Counted from the stretch's first letter, positions 20,041 through 30,849 are shown. The stretch: DNA of 64,000 nt from Nemertoderma westbladi (GCA_032718475.1 JAUCBJ010000998.1:37441-101440), one strand, 5' to 3'. Notes: a model not told the origin generated them from the sequence alone. Numbers and translations: made by a program.

Positions 20041-20346
20041 TATTATTAGTTGTGTTACAATGTGTTATATCTTATGTGTTACAATGTGTTATATCTTAAA
20101 TGTTACTCTGCTATATGTATATTATGTATATGTGTTATGTTATAAATATATATTTCAATGTTGCTATATTAAAAATATTAAAATAGTCGACTATATTTCA
20201 TTTTTCTTTTTTCATCTTTTGATAAATAATATAGGGGTTAAACAAAGAACATCAAAACAGTTAAACAGTTACATTTAACATTTAGACAGTAAACAGTAAC
20301 AGTAAACATTTACATGACCAGTTACAATAGACAAGTAACATAAAGT
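20041..20346. other. AT-rich spacer between convergent genes
   Basis: It separates the plus-strand block from the minus-strand 570-aa gene. TGTGTTATATCTTA-type repeats occur at 20050-20100. Probably holds 3' ends for both directions; no gene seen. Confidence 0.5.
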
Positions 20347-22059
20347 TTAGTTTATATCCACAGCATCTAGCTTTATCTTTTTCTGTTCTATTGGAGGATA
20401 GTGAGCTAATTTTCGTTTTACAATTTCCATCGAATATCTTTTAGAGATGTTGGGGGAATCATTAGGGTGAAATAGATTGAGGTGGATCTGCTTGGGGAGG
20501 AAAACTGCATCTTTTAGTGTGCGTTTGAGAAAGTTGATGCAACACTCAACAGCATAGTTTGAAGGTAGGGTTAATTTGTTTGTTGTCTTCAGGCTGACAA
20601 TAATTGTTTCTGATGGTGTATGTTGAATGTGTATAAGGGGGGTGAGATAGTAATGGGAGGAAGTGGATTGTTGAATGAGGTGAAAGTTGGAGAAATCACT
20701 CGCTTTTATATTTAAACCATCGGTAAACTGAAACGTGGTTGATTTCAAATCTTTTTTGATGACAGGCCATATGCCAACATAAGCTTCGCCTTTGAATGAA
20801 TAAATGAAAGCCGCTACTGATTCATATAAATTAAGACACTGGTGATTAGGTAGTTGTAGTTGCTTTGGTTCATAATCACTATTGTTGGCCAATGACTTTA
20901 GTTCAGAGAGTGCTTCTCGGGCGCGATCTGTATTGTCAATAGAGAACATGTAGTCATAGCGTCTGTCAGAAATTTCGAGGGTTTCGCAGCTGTAAGCGGT
21001 ATAAATTTTTATTCGATCTGAAATTAATTCTTCGTGGTTGACTTCATCGTAGCATTCGTATCCTTCAACCGCAGAATCGAACCATGAAATTTTAAGAAGT
21101 TCATTTCTCGTGAGTAAAAGTGCATCTCTTGTGGAAACAATAACTTTGTTTGAATCAACCTCAACTCCGCTCGCGATTGCAATGTTTCTTTTATTATTAA
21201 TATTTGTAATATAACCAAAAGTAGAACTATCGAAAGAAACATAGTTCTCTGGCTCTAAGACAATGTGCGAGATTGGATTGATGTAAGGACGACAAATGTT
21301 TATATAATGTTGTAGTAAAGCAGCCGCAGTGTCTGAAATGGTTAACCAACCCCCATCTACTGTATCTTCTAGTTGTATTAAATCAATAGGTTTCAGTGGG
21401 GGTGTTTTCGAATAACGAACAACTTTAAAATTAAAACCAAAATAATGTGCTTTGCTGTTGTTGTAGAAACAGGTTATTTCATTCAATTGTTCAATAAAAG
21501 TTAGTACATCATATCCAAACAGTTTGAAGAAACGAGATTCATCTTTGAGGGGATGAATCGAGGCGTTCCAAATAATTAAAAGAATTGAGATTGAAATATT
21601 ATGAAAATCAAACAGACACTCATCAACAAAAAAGGAAGCTTTGAGTGTTGACATACCAAGGAGCTTGTTTGCAGATTCTTGTGTTACATTGCTGTGGATA
21701 TATTCAACAACCAGGTGAGGTATTACAAATGTTTCTAACAAGGTTGTCAGATTGAACGTTATATTCGATTCTGATTTGTGCAGTTTGAAACCATGGTTTG
21801 CGGAATGAAATTTATCATTATTTAGAGTTTGATATTGACCATCCTTCAACTCAAAGCAAGATCGTAGAATGAAATGTGCATAATTTGCTGGAATGAGTTG
21901 GGGTTGGTTAGATGAAGTGGTAACCGTCATTGGAAAGCGTTTGTTCGAAGGATCAAAATATAAACCGAAAGAGTTGTCTGAGAGAGATATTTGATTTTCG
22001 TTGGAAACAATTTTTACTTGAAGGAAGTTGAACTTTTGAAGGAGTTGAGCTTGAGCCAT
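20347..22059 (-). CDS. 570-aa orphan protein of the Polinton
   Basis: An intact 570-aa frame reading inward from the right TIR, opposite to all other genes of the element. Its ATG lies exactly at the inner TIR boundary, so its promoter is entirely within the TIR, with TATAAA on the minus strand about 112 bp upstream. I recognise no domain. The C-terminus is basic (KRKLAHYPPIEQKKIKL), compatible with a nuclear localisation signal. No signal peptide or obvious transmembrane segment. Because it shares its promoter with the polymerase, a role in replication is possible, for example terminal protein, DNA-binding protein or regulator, but nothing in the sequence proves that. Confidence 0.85.
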   Translation of the reverse strand: MAQAQLLQKFNFLQVKIVSNENQISLSDNSFGLYFDPSNKRFPMTVTTSSNQPQLIPANYAHFILRSCFELKDGQYQTLNNDKFHSANHGFKLHKSESNITFNLTTLLETFVIPHLVVEYIHSNVTQESANKLLGMSTLKASFFVDECLFDFHNISISILLIIWNASIHPLKDESRFFKLFGYDVLTFIEQLNEITCFYNNSKAHYFGFNFKVVRYSKTPPLKPIDLIQLEDTVDGGWLTISDTAAALLQHYINICRPYINPISHIVLEPENYVSFDSSTFGYITNINNKRNIAIASGVEVDSNKVIVSTRDALLLTRNELLKISWFDSAVEGYECYDEVNHEELISDRIKIYTAYSCETLEISDRRYDYMFSIDNTDRAREALSELKSLANNSDYEPKQLQLPNHQCLNLYESVAAFIYSFKGEAYVGIWPVIKKDLKSTTFQFTDGLNIKASDFSNFHLIQQSTSSHYYLTPLIHIQHTPSETIIVSLKTTNKLTLPSNYAVECCINFLKRTLKDAVFLPKQIHLNLFHPNDSPNISKRYSMEIVKRKLAHYPPIEQKKIKLDAVDIN

Positions 22060-23149
22060 CTTGAAGAAAATATAATATTATGTATAACAATAAATGTATT
22101 ATAACTTTAAATAAAAAGTAAAATGGTCAATAATATTTTTGTAAGTAAAGTTTAAAGCGTTGGATGGGGGTTTATAAGGGAAAGGGTAACCAATGAAAAT
22201 AAAAGTGAAGCTTGTGGGAACCAATAGAAATAAAAAAGAGAGAGAGAGATGCGCTATTGGATTGAGGGAATAATAAACACATTTCATTGGGTTAATTAAA
22301 AGTAAAACATTAGTTAGGATGGGAAATGGGGTGAATTGAGAAGCGGGGGGTACGCTGGAGAAAAGTGCATGTAATGAATGAGCTGCTGCTGTGGGCTATG
22401 GGTATGTTAATTAATGTTATACTAGAGCATCTGAAATTACTTCAAACAAAAAACAGCAGTATCTACTGTAGATATGGTTGGGAATTAATTTGACACATGG
22501 CGTTTGGGCACTGGCTTTGTTGTTGAGCTAATATGCGCGTGGACTGCTTCGCAACACAATGCGAAAGAATGCAATCTATTGCAAGATCAGATGTTTATTA
22601 TAATTTCTCGGACGAATTGATGTAATAACGAAGCTATAGGTTTGAATAATTTAAACTCTGTGGCAGGCCCCATTCACGCGTTGACGTACAGTATAGGATT
22701 CAAGGGGATTAATCTTGCTATGGCTAATAAGAGCCCAACGACCGCAGATTATTGAGGGGTTGAGCTAGGACCAAGCTGGCCCACTTTATTTTCGTGTGAG
22801 GGTAATTTATGTTTTGGGCCCCGCTCGCATGTTTATATTTAATTCTACCTTTACCTACTGTATGACAAAAATAATACAAATGTACTGTATATTGTATTGT
22901 ATGGTTCCTATTGTATTGTATATTTCATTTGCTGTAGTACAATTTATTCATTGCGCATCCCTATCTGATTGATTTGTATCAAATTAAATTGCCTTTGGCA
23001 ACATTATTTGATACAAATCGATTGATTAAACAATTAATTAATTGTTTAATCGACCAATTAATTAATTGTTTAATTAATTAATGACCTACTTAACACCCAA
23101 GGTGCGAAGTTGGTCTAACTGTCGCCGAAATGGGCAAACCATTACTACT
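22058..23149. repeat. Polinton right terminal inverted repeat
   Basis: 1,092 bp, inverted match of 7090-8187. The last bases CCATTACTACT mirror the left AGTAGTAATGG. Confidence 0.95.
22171..22194 (-). promoter_or_regulatory. Candidate TIR promoter for the 570-aa gene
   Basis: TTTATA on the plus strand at 22171-22176 is TATAAA on the minus strand, with CCAAT at 22190-22194 on the plus strand. It is the mirror image of 8051-8074. Confidence 0.5.
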
Positions 23150-23155
23150 TACGTG
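23150..23155. repeat. Polinton target-site duplication (right)
   Basis: TACGTG, identical to 7084-7089. Confidence 0.95.
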
Positions 23156-23411
23156 GGTGGCTACTACATATTATAGTTAAGCATTAGTGGGATTAATGTA
23201 TAATTCGAAATCAATAGAACCCTGCCTATTAACACTTGTAAGGACATCCAGAAACGGAAGGCTAGAGTAGGACTTTTCTAGTGTATATTTAATGGTGGGA
23301 TGGCAACTATTCAAATATTCTAAAAATAGCACCAGTTCGTCCTCCCCATGCGGCCATATCGCCCATCCATCATCATAAAATCTAAACCAACATTTAACAG
23401 ACTAATGGTAG
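23156..23411 (-). pseudogene. Penelope-like element, reverse-transcriptase palm fragment
   Basis: The minus strand reads WFRFYDDGWAIWP (catalytic YDD motif) and about 40 residues later SLPFLDVL, with LNSCHPTIKYTLE between; this order is characteristic of Penelope-like reverse transcriptases. Stop codons follow toward the Polinton. Together with 6778-7083 and 4920-5345 it makes one element in consistent order and orientation, split by the Polinton and the hAT foldback. Confidence 0.8.
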
Positions 23412-24118
23412 TTCCTAAATTTTGACAGTTAACTTTGAAAGTCCTCAGCAAGTCTCTGACCGGATGAGCATAAGCTCAAAGGATGGTATGCTTGAGCATG
23501 TGGACGACCTCTGTGACCTGCGATCATGGATCCGGAAGTCAGGTGAGGACCTTCGTATACGTAAGGGAAAGGCATGGGCAGCCTTGAATACGCTTTCCAG
23601 GATTTTGAAGTCACAGAGAATTAATCGGAAACATAAGGTCCGATTATTTAGAGCAGCAGTAGTTCCAGTACTCCTCTACGGGAGTCCAAGCTGGGCTCTA
23701 ACTGCTGAGGACACCAAATCACTGGATGTCACATTCACAAGAATGCTACGCCGGGTTCATTGCGTCAAGTACAATGCACATATCTCCAACCAGACACTAT
23801 ATAACATTGGAGGTGTCTCATTGGTTCCCCCAAGCTTGACACTAGAACAAAGTCGACTCCGCTTTGCAGGACATTGCTTTCGCCGTGAGGACCAGCCAGT
23901 GCATAATCTTGTACTTTAGCAGCCTCATGGAGTGAATAAGCATGGTGGACAGCCCATGACTTTCTTGAGACGCATCTTAGAGGACACTGGCTTTGAAGAT
24001 GCGGATGATCTAGCAAATGTCATGGGTGATAGGGAGTTGTGGCGGAGCAATTTTGTCGACAAGCCGGCACAGCATTCTTAAAAATGTATCTGCTACGTAG
24101 TATGCCTATCCTAGTAGT
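23412..24118 (+). pseudogene. LINE-A fragment: C-terminal end of a non-LTR retrotransposon ORF2
   Basis: From 23422 the frame reads TVNFESPQQVSDRMS, continues through WAALNTLSRILKSQR and VLLYGSPSWAL, and reaches a natural stop at 24079-24081. It is interrupted by one TAG at 23917-23919 where other copies have a Trp codon. It matches minus-strand copies at 28933-29350, 46090-46265/50276-50937 and 54610-56360. The catalytic domain is missing here, so this is a 5'-truncated dead copy. The clade is not resolved. Confidence 0.85.
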
Positions 24119-24844
24119 AGTTCCATTAGATTCAAGATGGAAAAATCTGTGCGAAATGACAATATCTGCTAGGAGATTTGGTCCTTGGGGGTCAAAATGT
24201 TAAGCAATTATGTTGGATTTTGCCCCGCGCGGATCTCCCGTAATAAATAAAATCCAACAACGGAATTGTCAAAAACGTAATTCTCATCCGCGGGTCGGCG
24301 ACAAGGTAATTTATTCGTCATAAATTCACCGAAAATACTTCCAATAGATGGATATTACGTTGTTAAAACGATGGCCGTTGGGGACCATCGTAACTAAAAT
24401 ACATAGATAATTGGTTCCATGATAGATAAATTGGCGCCAACTAATCTAGCGAGGTATTGTTAAACAACCTCTGTTACGATTTTCTACAGTGACGAGGCCG
24501 CAAACCTTTCATTGTAAAGTTCCAGTATTCCCCGAATCAAACTCGCAGAGTTACCCATCGATATTGGTAGGGATAGAGGCCCAAATGTTCTTAGTAGCTA
24601 CCGGTGCATCTGTTACATCTATTGTATTTGGATCTAATTTAGGTACCCAATTATATTCCTACGTTCACTCCTAAGGCGCTCCACTCCCCTAAGCACTGTA
24701 GCTGCTACATTCGGTATTACAGTCAGCCAAACCCAGAAAGTATTAAAGGCCACAACTGGTGAGGTTTGTGTCATTAAATTGAATTATATTGGTAATATTT
24801 AGACTGTCACATTTATACATCAGTTAGTCCGAATTGTATTAAAT
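24119..24844 (+). promoter_or_regulatory. Upstream region of zinc-finger gene 1 containing a retropepsin-like remnant
   Basis: 24320-24844 is shared with the region upstream of zinc-finger gene 2 (32745-33053 plus 34452-34522), so it was part of the duplicated locus. Within it, 24489-24674 is open and encodes MFLVATGASVTSI, which resembles the retroviral aspartyl-protease motif LVDTGAS with the catalytic Asp replaced by Ala. I infer an old LTR-retrotransposon fragment now in the 5' flank. No clear TATA box; the start region reads TATTAAATATG. Confidence 0.5.
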
Positions 24845-26608
24845 ATGTCTTCGAATACTTTGAGTGACGCTGCCTGGGATTTACTGGATCGTATCATGGC
24901 AGATGAAAGTGATTCTCAGTACGGTGATGAGGAACAAGAGAACATCGTCGCTCCACCAACTGTTAATAACGAAATCGGCAACACAAGCAGCGGTATAAAC
25001 GTTATCAGTTTTAAATCAGAAGCGGGAGCTATTTGCGGTACTTCTGAAGATAAATCTCGAAAGATCAAACAAGAGTTCTGTACAGATGAACAATATTATA
25101 CTAATAATCAAATCGGTAACACAAGCAGCGGTATAAACGTTATCAGTTTTAAATCAGAAACGGGAGATAGTTGTGGTACTTCCGAAGATAAATCTCGAAA
25201 AATCAAACAAGAGTTCTGTACAGATGAACAATATTCTAATAATCAAATCGGCAACACAAACAGCGGTATAAACGTTATCAGTTTTAAATCAGAATCGGAA
25301 TCTATTTGCGGTACTTCCGAAGATAAATCTCGAGTTGTAAGACAAGATTTCTGTATTGGGAAACCATCTCCTTGTGAAGTTATTGCTAAGTCCGTTCTCA
25401 AGTGTAAGCAAATTAATCGCAAAGTAAATTTAAAGAATCGTAAACAATCATTGCATAAAGGTATCAAGTATAATTGTGGGTCATGTGACAAGCCATTTAG
25501 AAACAAACGGAGTATAAAGAGACACGTGGAATCAATTCACAAACGTATCAAGTATAAATGCGTTTATTGCGATAAATTGTTCACATGGAAAGGAAATCTA
25601 AAGAAACACATGGAATCAGTACATAAATGTATCAAGTATAATTGCGGTTCTTGTGACAAACAATTTAGTGGCAATGGATATCTAAAGATACACACGGAAT
25701 CAGTTCATAAAGGCATCAAGTATAATTGCGTTTCCTGTGACAAACAATTTACTAGAAAAGGAAATCTAAAGATACACATAGAATCAGTACATAAAGGCAT
25801 TAAGTATAAATGCGGTTCTTGTGAAAAACAATTTAGTGACAAAGCATATCTGAAAATACACATAGAATCAGTACATAAAGGCATCAAGTATAATTGCGGT
25901 TCTTGTGACAAACAATTCATTGGGAAACAGAGTCTGAAGAAACACATGGAATCAGTACATAAAGGCATCAAGTATAATTGCGGTTCCTGTGACAAACAAT
26001 TTACTAGAAAAGTACATCTAAAGACTCACACGGAATCAGTACATAAAGGCATCAAGTATAATTGCGGTTCTTGTGAAAAACAATTTAGTTACAAAGGAGT
26101 TCTAAAGAAACACATGGAATCAGTTCATAAAGGCATCAAGTATAATTGCGGTTCTTGTGAAAAACAATTTAGTGACAAAGCATATCTGAAAATACACATA
26201 GAATCAGTACATAAAGGCATCATGTATAATTGCGGTTCTTGTGAAAAACAATTTAATGACAAAGGATATCTGAAGAAACACACGGAATCAGTACATAAAG
26301 GTATCAAGTATAATTGCGGTTCCTGTGACAAACAATTTAATGACAAAGGACATCTAAAGACTCACACGGAATCAGTACATAAAGGCATCAAGTATAATTG
26401 CGGTTCTTGTGAAAAGCAATTTAGTGTTAAGAGTAATCTAAAGATACACACGGAATCAGTTCATAAAGGCATCAAGTATAATTGCGGTTCCTGTGACAAA
26501 CAATTTACTAGCAAAAGAAATCTAAAGAGACACATGGAATCAGTTCATAAAGGCATCAAGTATAATTGCGGTTCTTGTGACAAACAATTTAGTGACAAAC
26601 GAGTCTGA
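24845..26608 (+). CDS. C2H2 zinc-finger protein 1 (3' frameshifted)
   Basis: 587 aa. N-terminal MSSNTLSDAAWDLLDRIMAD (predicted amphipathic helix), then two full and one partial copy of a 45-aa repeat containing FKSE and KIKQEF, then 13 complete C2H2 fingers of 28 residues (C-x2-C-x12-H-x4-H, linker KGIKYN) and a truncated 14th. A one-base loss in the 14th finger near 26601 creates the stop; finger-coding sequence continues to the ancestral stop at 26892. Probably a sequence-specific nuclear DNA-binding protein. The IKQE motif fits the SUMO-acceptor consensus. It is the shorter paralogue of the gene at 34523. Fingers are very similar at nucleotide level, indicating recent duplication or conversion. 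Confidence 0.85.
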   Translation: MSSNTLSDAAWDLLDRIMADESDSQYGDEEQENIVAPPTVNNEIGNTSSGINVISFKSEAGAICGTSEDKSRKIKQEFCTDEQYYTNNQIGNTSSGINVISFKSETGDSCGTSEDKSRKIKQEFCTDEQYSNNQIGNTNSGINVISFKSESESICGTSEDKSRVVRQDFCIGKPSPCEVIAKSVLKCKQINRKVNLKNRKQSLHKGIKYNCGSCDKPFRNKRSIKRHVESIHKRIKYKCVYCDKLFTWKGNLKKHMESVHKCIKYNCGSCDKQFSGNGYLKIHTESVHKGIKYNCVSCDKQFTRKGNLKIHIESVHKGIKYKCGSCEKQFSDKAYLKIHIESVHKGIKYNCGSCDKQFIGKQSLKKHMESVHKGIKYNCGSCDKQFTRKVHLKTHTESVHKGIKYNCGSCEKQFSYKGVLKKHMESVHKGIKYNCGSCEKQFSDKAYLKIHIESVHKGIMYNCGSCEKQFNDKGYLKKHTESVHKGIKYNCGSCDKQFNDKGHLKTHTESVHKGIKYNCGSCEKQFSVKSNLKIHTESVHKGIKYNCGSCDKQFTSKRNLKRHMESVHKGIKYNCGSCDKQFSDKRV

Positions 26609-26894
26609 AGAAACACATAGAATCAGTTCATAAAGGCATCAAGTATAATTGCGGTTCCTGTGAAAAACAATATCTAAAGAAACACATGGAATCAGTTCAT
26701 AGAGGTATCAACTATAACTGCGGTTCATGTGACAAACAATTTAGCGTCAAAGGATGTCTAAAGAAACACATGGAATCAGTACATAAAGGTTAATCCGGCA
26801 CTGCAAGTATCATAGCGGTTCTTGTGACAAACAATTGAGTGCCAAAGGGAAAATGAAGACACACAAACACTCAGTTCACAAAGATACCAATTAA
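26609..26894 (+). pseudogene. Out-of-frame 3' end of zinc-finger gene 1
   Basis: Continues the finger array out of frame with a shortened finger (26664-26690), a further finger, and a final KMKTHKHSVHKDTN-like end with stop at 26892-26894. The same end closes the array of locus 2 (44370-44372). AATAAA follows at 26951-26956. Confidence 0.75.
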
Positions 26895-27849
26895 GGCTCC
26901 TGGTGGTGGAATCTTTGAATTACCGACTTCAATCCCGTTTTATCAACAGAAATAAACTCCGGTACCGCGTATGTCGGTCTGTTCATCCCTTTACTTACAA
27001 ACTATATATGCGTGCACTTTGTTATCTTAAACTGACAGTATATTATATGATTATTTTCACCATGGGTCGTGAAATAGTTAATCAGATAATTAATTAATAG
27101 TTAATAGCAAATCAGACCACAGGCAGATATTTTGCAAATTCCGACGTCAGCCGCTAAGGGGAGACAATTAATTTTAAAATCTTTGTATAGAGACTTTATA
27201 ATATATACACTAGACTCTATACAATATATACCAGACTATACAATATTGACTATGATAAAATTGATAAAATCGTTATATTAACCTCTAATTTTTGATTGAT
27301 TGATTTTTACTTTATTCCAAATAATAATAATTATATAACACTATAAATGTTACAGCACAAACATATGCATTAAGTTATTGTGTTGGACATGGAAAGGGGC
27401 ACAAACATGTACGGTAAGTTATTGTGTTTAACATAGAAAGAGAGCTGGCGAATAGCAAAGCTGCTAGTAAATTGCCAGTGCCCTGAAGAGGGGAGAAAGG
27501 TGGGGGGGGGGGGGGGGGGGGGGGGTGGGTGGTGTCGTTGGTGATTCTGATGGATAATGCAACAAATTGGTTGAGATATTATTATTTTAGATAATTAAAT
27601 ATATGGTTTATATCACTAGCAATGCGGAATAGAAATACGAAGATTAAAATATTTATTGAGGTGTTGAAACTGAGAAATTAAAGGAAAATTGCGAAAAAAA
27701 ACGAACTGAGCGTGAAATTATGTGTTAAAAATAAGGTTAAATAAATTGAATTAATATTTAATCTGTTTATTGTTATGTTATCTGATCGAAAATATGTCTT
27801 TTTAGCTTTTTTACATTGATCGGAAATGATTTTCTGTTCCTAATAGATG
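26895..27849. other. 3' flank of zinc-finger gene 1 and AT-rich spacer
   Basis: 26895-27180 matches 44373-44960 with a deletion of roughly 280 bp. A G24 tract lies at 27502-27525. No gene seen in the remainder. Confidence 0.55.
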
Positions 27850-28480
27850 AATCCAAGTTGTTCCAAAGATAATGACTGAAGGTCATTCATTACCCAACAG
27901 TTTTATTCAGTTTAATAGATAGGGGTTTAAGGATACTGTTGAAAGTGGTACCCCATAAAGCAATACAATATCGTGCATATGGATAGATAAGTGCATTGAA
28001 GAGTAAGCGCAAAATTCTTAAAGGGAAAGTGTTTCTTAATTTATAGAACATACCGTAAAGTTTAGATATTTTTTTAATTACATGGTTTACGTGTGGTTTA
28101 AGTTAAGGTTGTGATCAATAAAAATTCCTAGGTATTTAGATGTTTTGGCTTCTGTAACGGGTTTGTTTTTAATTGAAACTTTAGGAAGAGATGTACGGTA
28201 TTACTAAAAATTGTGTATTCCGTCTTGTCTAAGTTTAAAGTTAAACGGTTTAGCCAATCCGAGATATTGTCTAAGTTCTTGTTAGTTAGTTCAATCAATG
28301 AGTTTAAGTTCTCGCATGTTTGTAAAAGACGATGATACATTCGGCATGTCGTTGACAGTAAAGGCCCTAAAATGGATCCCTGAGGTAGCGGTACACCTAA
28401 AACTATGTCTAAGAATTCAGAACTACAGCCGTCATAGAAATATATTGTAGGGCGAACGACGAAAGTAAGCGAGCTTAGCA
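27850..28480 (-). pseudogene. LINE-B fragment (jockey/CR1-like reverse transcriptase)
   Basis: The minus strand reads GVPLPQGSILGPLL (RT motif with PQGS-x-LGPLLF pattern), then NLDNISDWLNRLTLNLDKTEY and, after frame breaks, YLGIFIDHNLNL, the usual order of the palm C-terminal part and thumb in jockey/CR1-type elements. The [YF]ADD block is lost. Distinct from LINE-A. Confidence 0.7.
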
Positions 28481-28695
28481 TACAGGTACCACTAACTCAA
28501 TCGGTATGTCTGTTGTTCTGTTGTGTCCAATTTTAAACGTTAATAACTCAGCCAAATGTTAATGAATTTTAACCAAACTTGGCAAGTTTGGATAGAGGAT
28601 TTGGCTGAGTTATTAACGTTTAAAATTGAACACAACAGAACAACAGACATACCGATTGAGTTAGTGGTACCTGTATGCTAAGCTCGCTTACTTTC
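28461..28695. repeat. Perfect foldback (97-bp arms) of repeat family R3
   Basis: 28461-28557 and 28599-28695 are inverted copies with one mismatch; the 41-bp loop itself contains CCAAACTTG...CAAGTTTGG. The arm sequence is also found at 54310-54410 as a single copy. It abuts LINE-B on the left and the composite repeat on the right. Confidence 0.85.
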
Positions 28696-28932
28696 TTGGC
28701 TCGCCCCACAATATTCTGCGAATGAATATAACGACACTAACACGCCATACATATACATTGTATATTATACAATTTTAAACGCAAGCTAATAAACATTAAT
28801 TACTTGTAGCTAAATAGTGGAAGCAAAGTAACGCAATGTTAGTAAATGGAGCAGTTTATATGAATAAATAATTGGTGTGATTTATGAAATAAAGTACTAC
28901 TAGGATCGGCATGCTGCATTACAGCTGCATTT

Positions 28933-29350
28933 TTAGGAATGCTGTGCCGGCTTGTCGACAAAATTGCACCGCCACAACTCCCTATCACCCATGACATTTG
29001 CTAGATCATCCGCATCTTCAAGGCCAGTGTCCTTTAAGATGCGTCTCAAGAAAGTCATGGGCTGTCCACCATGCTTATTCACTCCATGAGGCTGCCAAAG
29101 CACAAGATTATGCACTGGCTGGTCCTCACGGCGAAAGCAATGTCCTGCAAAGCGGAATCGACTTTGTTTTTGTGTCAAGCTTGGGGAAACCAATGAGACA
29201 CCTCCCATATTATATAGTGTATATCTGGGAGTCTGAATCTGGGAGTACAGACTGTCATTGTATATCCTGTCATATATGTATACCCTGTCATTATTGAGGA
29301 GCTTATCAAAGTCGGCCTTCCAACCATTGAGGCGATCGGCCGGTGATTCG
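28933..29350 (-). pseudogene. LINE-A fragment in composite copy 1
   Basis: Encodes the C-terminal MGGVSLVSPSLTQKQSRFRF and GELWR-type end of LINE-A on the minus strand, stopping at the natural terminator, then jumps at about 29215-29280 to the upstream sequence of the same ORF. Dead. Confidence 0.8.
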
Positions 29351-29913
29351 GCCTTAACCTTGGTAAATAAAATAAATGAAATAAAGTAACAGACTGATAG
29401 ACGAACACAAACTCTCCTAAAAAGGTGTGAAGTCTGTTTGGGCTACGTGGTAACTAAGTTGATTGTGCGATTCATTTAGGTCATTGGTGTAATATAGATA
29501 GGCTTGGCTAATTCCCTGTCCAGCTGACGATTGTGTCGAGGATTAGCGCGTACTGGTCCAAGACTCCGAAACGCAACCATATTTTTCACAAATTATTTAT
29601 TTTTGCACTAGTCCTAATTCTTTCCCAGCGACAAAATTATCATATATTTTCTTATAGAATATAGGCTTAGCTTTCGCGCAGTATCTCCAAAAAAGATGCC
29701 AGCCGTTAAATCTACGGATAGTGGTTTCGGTGAAATAGCATCATGATGCAAGAAGGTAATATATCCTAAAGGCCAGTTATATTCGAGAAAGAGGACGTTT
29801 ATGAAGGAACTAACGTACAAGCTACTCCGGTTGCGTTGTCGATGCGACACCCTAGGGAAGATGGATAACAGAGAATAATTACAGCTCAGAAGATCGGTGA
29901 ACAATTAAAGAAG

Positions 29914-30159
29914 ATGATTAATATCGAGGAGAGAGGAGGACCTGAGTCGACAATCCGAGTTACTAGAGATATTGTATCGTTTCCCCGAAAAGCGCGAGGA
30001 GGGTTGGGACACATATTAGCCGAACCAAAAGGGGCGCAGTTTCCTCGTGAGCCTGAATTACCGGCTTCTAGTGCGTTTCACGATGTTCTACCAACGGTCG
30101 AACCGACTCGTCGCGTCGGTTGCGAGGGATCGGGCGTGGTTTTGTCGGTTCAACGATGA
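29914..30159 (+). pseudogene. Composite-repeat ORF, frameshifted copy
   Basis: Starts MINIEERGGPESTIRVTRD like the 112-aa frame at 56900-57238 and diverges after about 70 codons because of an indel near 30110. Function unknown; an Arg/Gly-rich continuation (RFRGRGR) exists in another frame after 30250, hinting at a nucleic-acid-binding or Gag-like tail. Confidence 0.45.
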
Positions 30160-30849
30160 GGCGAGTTTGCGAGGAAATAGCTGCACCGTCTCCTAACATT
30201 CGAGGTACAATAGTGGCTCGACCCGAGAGTCCAACCTCAAATCTAAATCGCCCATAAGTCGCTTTCGAGGACGCGGTAGAACTCGATCTAATAAGCGGTA
30301 AGATGAAAGATAATAAACGGACGGAAGACTCTCGAGCCTTCCTTATTGTTGTTTCATTTTTGGACATTGTTGTTCTCGATCGATGTTAACGTATTAGTTG
30401 AAGAGATTAGACCAGAAGGACGAACTCAATAGTCGTCATTCTACAGCCTTTATATTTATAAAATCTTGTAAATAATTATTTGATATTATTTTGGTGAAGG
30501 TTATATTATAGAAAACTCTACTTTATGCAATTTCAATTATTTTGTATATTGTTCGTTGTTTGGAATTCTGAAGATTTATTTGTAAATATTGTATCACGTA
30601 AACTAATGTAAATTTAAATTTGGAAAGTATATTTTGCCGTATGTATGATAGATAGATATACCGTACTGTTATGTACCATGGAAAGCAATTATTTGAATTT
30701 ATGCATTATTAATATGCAATTAATTTATATTTGATAAATTTATATTTGGTGAATTTATTTACTAAATTGCAATATTAGATACATAACGTTGTGTATATTT
30801 AGAATTTATGTAGTAGATTTATTTAGTTTTATATGTACAAATGTTCCAT

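Larger units (their letters stand above)
7090..23149. mobile_element. Polinton/Maverick transposon, 16,060 bp, complete
   Basis: The element starts AGTAGTAATGG and ends CCATTACTACT, has inverted repeats of about 1.1 kb and is flanked by TACGTG on both sides. Gene order on the plus strand: PolB, TBP-like, ATPase, three small ORFs, integrase, two minor-capsid-like paralogues, pVI-like, major capsid, protease; a 570-aa gene reads inward from the right end. The content matches the family: protein-primed DNA polymerase, rve integrase, A32-type ATPase, adenain-like protease and jelly-roll capsid proteins. Size is within the usual 15-20 kb. It sits inside a Penelope-like element. Confidence 0.97.
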
